A DNA stretch of 19,971 nt from Thermoprotei archaeon (lineage in GTDB: Archaea; Thermoproteota; Thermoprotei; Thermofilales; B15-G2). Below are positions 15,172 through 19,971 of this stretch, one piece after another. The notes below the pieces were generated by a model. The model had not been told where the DNA came from, ran no database searches, and worked only from the letters and a program-made list of their open reading frames with translations. Each line of letters starts with the position of its first letter. The stretch's first letter is position 1. The stretch lies in the NCBI GenBank assembly GCA_003649445.1, contig QMRV01000039.1:1-19971 (forward strand), written 5' to 3'. A program made the position numbers and the translations under genes.

Positions 15172-16185
15172 GTGTCGCAGAAAGCGGTACTAGCAGTCGA
15201 TAAGAGAGTTGAGCTTCTTTACTCTATCTTACTGAATACTAGTTGGAGAGACATAGGTATTGTGAAAAGAGATTATCCCTATAAGCTTAAGTTATTAGAG
15301 TTTTCGAAAGCCTTTAAAGAACATGATGCTGTTGTTCTATGCGAGGAACTTATTAGAAAGGGTTTTGTTTTTGATGCACTGCATGCTTTTGCTGTACACT
15401 TATCTGAGCCACCTAATATCGCTTTAATTAAGCCTCTTACAGAAGATCTTGTTGAAAGAGCAGGGTCTCTAGATACTTTAATGGAGTTCGCTGAAAAGAT
15501 CAAAAACTACTATGATGACACAAATTTCGAAGATTTCTGGAAGAGAAATACTGATTTCTATAGGAGAGTAAGGGAAAATACTGGAAAATATATTGATTTA
15601 AATAAGATAGTAGGTATTATTGAAGATTACTTTGGATTAAAGAAAGATAAATACTTTGTAGTGCTTTTAACTCTATCGAAGTTCAGCTACGGACATAGTA
15701 TTAACGGTAAAGAAGTCTACGCGTTTATTCAGCCTACAAAGATTGACGAAGAAGGATTGCCGGAGTATAGAAGCTGGGATACGATAATACATGAATTTAG
15801 CCACAGCTTTGTTAATCCTCTTACAGAGGAATTTGAGTCAGAGTTTAGGAATACCGATAAGCTACTTAAGTGTGCTGAAAGTAAAATGAAGAGATTATTT
15901 AGCAGGCTCTTAGGCTTCTTAAGTAAATCGATTAGAGAGGAAGCATTTAGAGATTGGAAGACTTTTGTTAATGAGCATGTTGTAACGGCTATTGTTCTTA
16001 GAATTGCAGAGCAGCTAGGTTACATTGACTCAAATAGGCTAGAGAAGTTTCTATCATTCTATGAGAAAAGAGGACTAGTTTACATAAAACCTGTCTATAG
16101 AACATTACTGAACTATAATAGAGTAGAGTATTCGTCGTTCAGGGAATTTTACCCTGAAATAATTAAAGTATTTAACAGTATTTAG
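15172..16185 (+). CDS. DUF4932-like zinc metallopeptidase
   Basis: 337 residues, GTG start. The zinc-protease motif HEFSH (His207, Glu208, His211) follows SWDTII, and a second conserved segment NEHVVTAIVLRIAE (Glu268 as likely third zinc ligand) lies 60 residues on, as in DUF4932 proteins of the gluzincin type. Upstream, residues 1-150 are helical and charged, with no signal peptide or membrane segment, so it should act in the cytoplasm. It begins 20 bases after the ArsR-like regulator and shares its direction. In bacteria, COG2856/ImmA-type proteases next to HTH repressors cut the repressor; by analogy this enzyme could cleave its partner, but that is inference. Substrate is unknown. Confidence 0.8.
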   Translation: MSQKAVLAVDKRVELLYSILLNTSWRDIGIVKRDYPYKLKLLEFSKAFKEHDAVVLCEELIRKGFVFDALHAFAVHLSEPPNIALIKPLTEDLVERAGSLDTLMEFAEKIKNYYDDTNFEDFWKRNTDFYRRVRENTGKYIDLNKIVGIIEDYFGLKKDKYFVVLLTLSKFSYGHSINGKEVYAFIQPTKIDEEGLPEYRSWDTIIHEFSHSFVNPLTEEFESEFRNTDKLLKCAESKMKRLFSRLLGFLSKSIREEAFRDWKTFVNEHVVTAIVLRIAEQLGYIDSNRLEKFLSFYEKRGLVYIKPVYRTLLNYNRVEYSSFREFYPEIIKVFNSI

Positions 16186-16198
16186 TCAGCAGCGCTGA

Positions 16199-16297
16199 AG
16201 CTATATTACAAGGGTTGCTAGAGCGCGTTTTGAAGGAAAATTTTCTATTACAGGTGAAAAAGTTTTTATCAGTACTGATGCTTCTAAGCTCGTTTAG
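16199..16297 (+). other. Short coding-like fragment, possible gene end
   Basis: Right after a TGA at 16196-16198 an open frame of 32 codons runs to a TAG at 16295-16297. It reads VARARFEGKFSITGEKVFIS and on, with a natural-looking composition but no usable start codon. It may be the tail of a lost gene. I recognise no family, and the length is too short to be sure. It lies in the 166-base gap before galT. Confidence 0.25.
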
Positions 16298-16320
16298 GTA
16301 CTGTTTACAGCAGTTCGATA

Positions 16321-16329
16321 CTTTTATAC
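16321..16329 (+). promoter_or_regulatory. TATA box of galT
   Basis: CTTTTATAC is centred 27 bases before the GTG start at 16352, fitting a leaderless transcript and supporting the GTG. Confidence 0.55.
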
Positions 16330-16351
16330 ACTGCTAGCATAATAGTAGCGT

Positions 16352-17353
16352 GTGAGCAACGAACTGCGCTGGAATCCGGTGCTAGGAGCATGGATTATTG
16401 TCGCCGCTAAAAGACAGAAGAGGCCTTGGAGGCCTAAAGACTATTGTCCCTTCTGTCCAGGAGCAGAGGAAACAGGCTACGGCTGGGAAGTACTAGCACT
16501 ACCCAATAAGTTCCCTGCGCTGCGGCCCGACGCTAAGCCGTCTCTCAAATCAGAAGACATATACAAGGTGAGGCCTGGCTACGGGTATTGTGAGGTAATA
16601 GTAGAGACACCTAAACACGAAGGAGATCTCTGTGACTTGACGCTAGAAAACTTAAAGAAAGTAATAGATCTTTACGCTGAGCGCTACGAGAAACTTGGAA
16701 GCGACCCTAAAATAAAGTATGTCTTCGAGTTTAGAAATAAGGGAGCTTTAATTGGAGTGTCTTTAACTCATCCTCACTCACAGCTATATGCTCTGCCGTT
16801 TATTCCACCTCGCATTAGAAGAGAGCTAGTACAAGCTAAGAAATTCTACAAGAGGAGGAAAAAGTGCTTATTCTGCCACATAATAGACCTCGAGAAAAAA
16901 GCCGAAGTACGTTTACTCTATGAAAACGAAGATTTCATACTATTCATGCCTTTCTTCGCCATGTGGCCCTACGAGACACACATATACTCTAAACGCCATC
17001 TACAGAACATACTCCAGCTCACAGAAAAAGAACGCTACAGTCTAGCGGATGTTCTAAAAGTATGCACTAAAATGTACAATTCATTATTCGGATTTGACTT
17101 ACCCTACATAATGGCGATACACCAGAGCCCAACAGACGGAAAAGAATACCCCTACTACCATTTTCACATAGAATTCTATCCACTACACCGAGACGCCAAG
17201 AAAATAAAGTACGCAGCCGGAATAGAGTGGGGCACGTGGACTTTCACATACGACGGACTACCCGAAGAAAGAGCCCAGCAACTAAGACAAGCACTGCACA
17301 AAGCTTTAGAAGAGTTATCTAGAGAATATAAGCCACTTGGTTCACCTAAATAG
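16352..17353 (+). CDS. galT: Galactose-1-phosphate uridylyltransferase
   Basis: 333 residues, HIT superfamily, close to the family's usual 320-350. The catalytic motif LTHPHSQLYALPFIP is at 138-152; His142 is the nucleophile that carries UMP, and Gln144 is the conserved partner. CPFC (Cys32, Cys35) with His140 fits the structural zinc site. A second CxxC (Cys172, Cys175) and HFHIEFYP near the end complete the two HIT halves. It exchanges UMP between UDP-glucose and galactose-1-phosphate in the Leloir pathway, or the reverse to supply UDP-galactose for glycans. No galactokinase or epimerase gene is nearby, so it stands alone with its own promoter. Confidence 0.93.
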   Translation: MSNELRWNPVLGAWIIVAAKRQKRPWRPKDYCPFCPGAEETGYGWEVLALPNKFPALRPDAKPSLKSEDIYKVRPGYGYCEVIVETPKHEGDLCDLTLENLKKVIDLYAERYEKLGSDPKIKYVFEFRNKGALIGVSLTHPHSQLYALPFIPPRIRRELVQAKKFYKRRKKCLFCHIIDLEKKAEVRLLYENEDFILFMPFFAMWPYETHIYSKRHLQNILQLTEKERYSLADVLKVCTKMYNSLFGFDLPYIMAIHQSPTDGKEYPYYHFHIEFYPLHRDAKKIKYAAGIEWGTWTFTYDGLPEERAQQLRQALHKALEELSREYKPLGSPK

Positions 17354-17405
17354 CTTTAATGCAGTAAATTGAAGCTTAAGTATAGTAAAGTATTTTCGTA
17401 AACAA

Positions 17406-17415
17406 TATTAAATAT
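17406..17415 (+). promoter_or_regulatory. TATA box of the coiled-coil nuclease-like gene
   Basis: TATTAAATAT is centred about 28 bases before the ATG at 17439, fitting a leaderless transcript. Confidence 0.5.
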
Positions 17416-17438
17416 GAGTACTGTGAGTAAATAAGAGA

Positions 17439-18149
17439 ATGAGACTCAAGCAGGAATTCCTAAAATTATTAAAAGAAGATATTGAGTTTAGGTATGCTGT
17501 ACTAGGCTATTTAGGGCTCGATACTATAGTAAAGTCGATTGAAAGTCTACAGAGACAATTTAAGGAATTTCAAAAAGAAATACTTGCACTACAGAAACAG
17601 GTAGCTGAACACAGTAAAGCCATAAGAAGTCTTCAAGAACAAGTAAAGGCGCTTCAAGAACAAGTTAAAATTCTTCAAGAGCAAGTCAAGAATCTTCAAG
17701 TAGAAGTAAAAAGACATGGTGAAATTTTAGAGAAACACACGCATGCTATCGAGAAATTAACGGCGACAGTAAATGCTATTGGCACTAAATACGGCGTACT
17801 TACAGAAGAAGCATTTAGAGAGTCTATAAAGTATTTAGTTCAAGACCTTTTAAAAGAATATAATGTAATTAAGTGGACCTACTACGATGAAGAAGGACTA
17901 GTATACGCTCATCCGGCAGTCATAGATGTCGATGTATTAATAAGAGATAAAGAGCATGTTATAGTAGAGTACAAAGCATCAGTAGACAAAAGCGATATAG
18001 CAGAACTCTATAGAATAGGCAAATTGTACGAGAAAATAACTAAAGTAAAGCCAAGACTCCTAATAGTATCTCCTGCAATAAGAAAAAGAGCTAAAGAACT
18101 AGCAGACAAACTGAAAATAGAGTGTAGAGGAAAAGTACTTGAAATATAG
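17439..18149 (+). CDS. Coiled-coil PD-(D/E)XK nuclease-like protein (DUF3782-like)
   Basis: 236 residues. After a helical start (1-30), residues 35-115 form a long coiled coil with exact heptads, four of them near-identical (LQEQVKx). Residues 120-236 have the restriction-endonuclease-like core: Glu near GVLTEEAFRESI, then IDVDVLIRDKEHVIVEYKAS, whose Asp and ExK match the metal-binding PD-(D/E)XK signature. Such proteins are abundant in crenarchaea and often called DUF3782; a nuclease role is likely from the fold, but their biology is unknown. No methyltransferase or partner gene is adjacent. The coiled coil probably drives oligomer formation. Confidence 0.8.
   Translation: MRLKQEFLKLLKEDIEFRYAVLGYLGLDTIVKSIESLQRQFKEFQKEILALQKQVAEHSKAIRSLQEQVKALQEQVKILQEQVKNLQVEVKRHGEILEKHTHAIEKLTATVNAIGTKYGVLTEEAFRESIKYLVQDLLKEYNVIKWTYYDEEGLVYAHPAVIDVDVLIRDKEHVIVEYKASVDKSDIAELYRIGKLYEKITKVKPRLLIVSPAIRKRAKELADKLKIECRGKVLEI
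17631..17714 (+). repeat. Four 21-base tandem repeats inside the coiled coil
   Basis: Units starting at 17631, 17652, 17673 and 17694 begin CTTCAAGAACAAGT with small changes and encode the heptad LQEQVKx; the fourth has diverged to LQVEVKR. The close DNA identity suggests recent duplication by slippage, so the coiled-coil length may vary between strains. Confidence 0.75.
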
Positions 18150-18327
18150 TTGATGTATCACTCATCACGAATCCCTTCGGCTCAGCTACTAATGCTATCT
18201 ACATTTCTGCTCTAAAGAATCACTAAATACGATATCTCACTACGTACAGAAGAAAATAAGAGCGTTTCTAGATCTAGAAGAGTAGGCTAAGGTTCTTTCT
18301 ACTAGTTTCTCATTTAATTATACTTAA

Positions 18328-18357
18328 TGCTGAGCTAAGTTTTATCAACTTAGAGCA
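18328..18357. terminator. Hairpin between convergent genes
   Basis: CTAAGTT (18335-18341) and AACTTAG (18347-18353) pair perfectly around TTATC, and the outer TGCT (18328-18331) and AGCA (18354-18357) extend the stem across a three-base bulge. It lies just past the end of the minus-strand gene (stop at 18368) and after the plus-strand gene ending at 18149, with T-rich sequence after it on the plus strand. A shared terminator or RNA-end structure is likely. The rest of 18150-18367 shows nothing I can name. Confidence 0.4.
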
Positions 18358-18367
18358 TTTTATAGTG

Positions 18368-18847
18368 CTATGCTATTCTTGGCGCTACTATTATTTCGTA
18401 GTCTTTGTTTTCTCCTAGCTTATTCGGACGTATTATTAGTGGTGCTACTTCTTCAGTATTCACGTATACATGTAGTCTATTGTATAGCTTTTTAATTATG
18501 TATGCTGCCGCTAACACTAGTTCAGCCTTATAGCTAACTTCAGTTACAGTATTCTTGCTTAAGGGATTGTAGACTGGCTTCCGGTACCTATACTTTAAGT
18601 ACAGAACCTTGTGTTCTGTCTCAGTACCGTACTTAACGATTTCTGGCTCTAAGTCTGCTAGATCTATCTCGGTATACTGTCCTCTGCTCTTCTTTTCTTC
18701 CCATGTTCCTTCAGGAGCAACTGCTAGTGTTCTATCTGTGCTCAGATATGATCTGCATCCTAGGCACCTTGTACATACTTCTGTTGCTTGTAGTTTAACT
18801 GAAATCAGTTCTTCTAGCAGCTTCACTATTTCCTCTGCATCTACCAT
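18368..18847 (-). CDS. Unknown protein with a CxxCxxC motif
   Basis: 159 residues. An N-terminal helix (1-22) leads to TEVCTRCLGC with Cys25, Cys28 and Cys31, followed by a charged mixed region (LADLEPEIVKYG; VLYLKYRYRKPVYNP) and a helix (ELVLAAAYIIKKLYNRL) near 108-125. Three close cysteines could bind zinc or part of an iron-sulfur cluster, but no fourth ligand is evident. No signal or membrane segment. A TATA-like CACTATAATG lies about 26 bases before the ATG at 18847. It diverges from the winged-helix gene at 18985 and may share its regulation. I do not recognise the family. Confidence 0.65.
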   Translation of the reverse strand: MVDAEEIVKLLEELISVKLQATEVCTRCLGCRSYLSTDRTLAVAPEGTWEEKKSRGQYTEIDLADLEPEIVKYGTETEHKVLYLKYRYRKPVYNPLSKNTVTEVSYKAELVLAAAYIIKKLYNRLHVYVNTEEVAPLIIRPNKLGENKDYEIIVAPRIA

Positions 18848-18925
18848 ATTCTCGCTTTAACTTACATTATAGTGTTTAAGTACCTTTATGTGTATACTAG
18901 TCAGCTATAGTATTCAGTAAAACAT

Positions 18926-18967
18926 ACCTATAGGTAGTCACATCAGCAGTAGTTTTATCTATGTGAC
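18926..18967. promoter_or_regulatory. Palindromes in the divergent promoter region
   Basis: ACCTATAGGT (18926-18935) is a perfect 10-base palindrome. Just after it, GTCACAT (18937-18943) and ATGTGAC (18961-18967) are perfect inverted arms 17 bases apart, flanking a TATA-like TTTTATC (18953-18959) that lies 29 bases before the ATG at 18985. This fits an operator that overlaps the promoter, perhaps bound by the winged-helix product itself. Confidence 0.5.
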
Positions 18968-18984
18968 CAGTCTAGTTACACTAT

Positions 18985-19599
18985 ATGACTGAATTAGTCT
19001 CACTAGAAGAGTATGTTTGCCTTAAGTGGAGAGAACAATTTAATGTAGAAGAATTATCGATTAGTGGGCTTATCGACCTGTCTTCCATAGGAGAATTTAT
19101 GTTAGCTGTATTCACAGACTATATTGTATTAAATTACCCTTATGTTCAGCCAAGCCTCCTAATAAATAGTGTTAAGAGAGCTATTAGCAGTAAGCTCTAT
19201 GAGCTCGCTAAAAGAAAATCCACTATATCGTTGCACGATGTTTCAAATATACTGTCAAGTGTTTTCAGGGAATTTAAATTAAAGATACTTGATTATTTGA
19301 AGAATAGAGGAGTTTACGCAGTAACTGATTACAGTACTTTGAGAACTTTCTTTAAAAGTGTTGAGCGCTGGAAGATACTAAAGATACTTGCATCTAGGAA
19401 GGCTTGTGTACATGAAATAGCCTATGAAACAGGCTGTAGAGAAGAAGTTGTTAGAAGGATTCTAGGTGAGCTAAAGAAATTAGGTGTTCTTCAGGAAGAA
19501 GCCGTAGTATCTAAGAGCGGTAGAGCAGTGAAAACATACTGCCTTAAAACACCAGTTATTCTAATCGACTTGAGACGAATATCACTTAGTGATAGTTAG
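18985..19599 (+). CDS. Winged-helix regulator with an unknown helical N-terminus
   Basis: 204 residues. Residues 124-188 form an ArsR/MarR-like winged helix (ERWKILKILASRKACVHEIA; TGCREEVVRRILGELKKLGVL; and a wing ending VKTYCLK). Residues 1-120 are mainly helical (ISGLIDLSSIGEFMLAVFTD; LINSVKRAISSKLYELAKRK) and match no family I know; they may sense a ligand or dimerise. Palindromes overlap its promoter, suggesting autoregulation, and the CxxCxxC gene is transcribed away from the same region. Confidence 0.7.
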   Translation: MTELVSLEEYVCLKWREQFNVEELSISGLIDLSSIGEFMLAVFTDYIVLNYPYVQPSLLINSVKRAISSKLYELAKRKSTISLHDVSNILSSVFREFKLKILDYLKNRGVYAVTDYSTLRTFFKSVERWKILKILASRKACVHEIAYETGCREEVVRRILGELKKLGVLQEEAVVSKSGRAVKTYCLKTPVILIDLRRISLSDS

Positions 19600-19675
19600 T
19601 AGGCGGCTTAATAGTGCTATAGTGCTAGTTACATAAAAGATAATAGAGTGAAAAACACTACTACAGTAGTAAGAC

Positions 19676-19971
19676 ATGATAGATATCTTAGATCTACTAT
19701 CAGCTATCGGAGGACTAGGTGGACTAGCTTTAATTATTAGTGTAGCCTACTGGTTAGGCAGAAAATTCTCTGAAATAGACAAAAGATTCGAAAAAATAAA
19801 TGAAAGATTCAATCAAATCGACGAAAGATTCCAGCAAATAGACGAGAGATTTAAGCAAAATGATGAAAGATTTAGACAAATTGATGATAGATTTGAAAGA
19901 ATAGAAAATAGGCTTAATAGAATTGAAAACAATTTGAGTGAATTGAACCAGAGGGTTGAGAAAATTGAACA
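19676..19971 (+). CDS. Membrane-anchored coiled-coil protein, cut off by the window end
   Basis: 98 codons are visible and the frame is still open. Residues 5-28 form one hydrophobic segment (LLSAIGGLGGLALIISVAYWL), so the N-terminus is probably outside and the rest in the cytoplasm. From residue 29 on the protein is a run of ten heptads of the form ERFxQID, changing to NRLNRIE and QRVEKIE. Such short membrane anchor plus heptad proteins are common in crenarchaea, sometimes with a C-terminal domain, which here would lie beyond the window. Function unknown. Confidence 0.7.
   Translation, partial: MIDILDLLSAIGGLGGLALIISVAYWLGRKFSEIDKRFEKINERFNQIDERFQQIDERFKQNDERFRQIDDRFERIENRLNRIENNLSELNQRVEKIE
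19760..19971 (+). repeat. 21-base tandem heptad repeats
   Basis: Ten 21-base units, many sharing GAAAGATT, encode successive heptads (KRFEKIN, ERFNQID, ERFQQID, ERFKQND and so on). As in the coiled coil at 17631-17714, DNA-level similarity points to expansion by slippage. Confidence 0.7.

Noticed and set aside
15279..15503. 74-residue minus-strand frame
   Set aside because: Antisense shadow of the metallopeptidase gene.
17631..17714. CRISPR-like tandem repeats
   Set aside because: The 21-base period has no spacers, stays in frame and encodes coiled-coil heptads.
18609..18860. 83-residue plus-strand frame, serine-rich
   Set aside because: Antisense to the CxxCxxC gene; low-complexity composition typical of shadows.
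19760..19971. CRISPR or satellite repeats at the window end
   Set aside because: Again 21-base in-frame heptad coding without spacers.

Overview
The window looks like a piece of a hyperthermophilic archaeon of the Thermoproteota (crenarchaeal) type. The signs are: an AT-rich genome with heavy AGA/AGG and ATA codon use; short gaps with AT-rich TATA-like boxes 25-30 bases before many start codons, which suggests leaderless transcripts; occasional GGTGA Shine-Dalgarno sites inside operons; GTG starts; and archaeal families such as pyruvoyl-dependent AdoMet/arginine decarboxylase, VapBC, a DUF3782-like PD-(D/E)XK protein, DUF917 and an archaeal-type pilin-like signal. No rRNA, tRNA, CRISPR array or insertion sequence was found.

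Layout. 1-355 holds no gene, only two small hairpins. 356-1727 holds two convergent broken genes: a putative BtrH/C39-like protein split by one in-frame TAG, and a LolD/MacB-type ABC ATPase with several single-base frameshifts. 1804-4872 (minus) holds a cysteine-rich repeat protein fused to a Ser/Thr kinase, and a NodB-type polysaccharide deacetylase-like protein. 4912-5611 is a VapBC toxin-antitoxin pair with a clear operator, and divergent from it is the AdoMetDC-family gene. 6166-7262 is a DUF917 gene with one frameshift. 7322-11960 (minus) is a two-gene operon: a 1312-residue FtsX/MacB-type ABC permease with a large extracytoplasmic N-terminal part, coupled to a polytopic membrane protein. 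12000-12690 is a graveyard of redox and metal genes: the end of a NapH-like polyferredoxin gene, and a deletion scar joining the start of a flavodiiron protein to the end of a VIT1/CCC1 transporter. Next come a pilin-like membrane protein, a structured non-coding stretch, and a plus-strand group: a membrane-anchored double-HTH protein, an HTH protein with a duplicated C-terminal module, and a DUF4932-type metallopeptidase. The rest holds galT, a coiled-coil PD-(D/E)XK nuclease-like protein, an unknown CxxCxxC protein, a winged-helix protein with palindromic sites in front of it, and a truncated membrane/coiled-coil protein that runs off the window.

Themes. Five loci are decayed while long neighbouring genes are intact, so the region is shedding function, mostly an ABC transporter and redox/metal genes. 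The most interesting intact parts are the cysteine-periodic propeller-kinase, the giant permease with no intact ATPase in view, and the regulator-regulator-protease group with phased operator-like repeats. All functional statements come from reading the sequence and recognising families; no database search was run.
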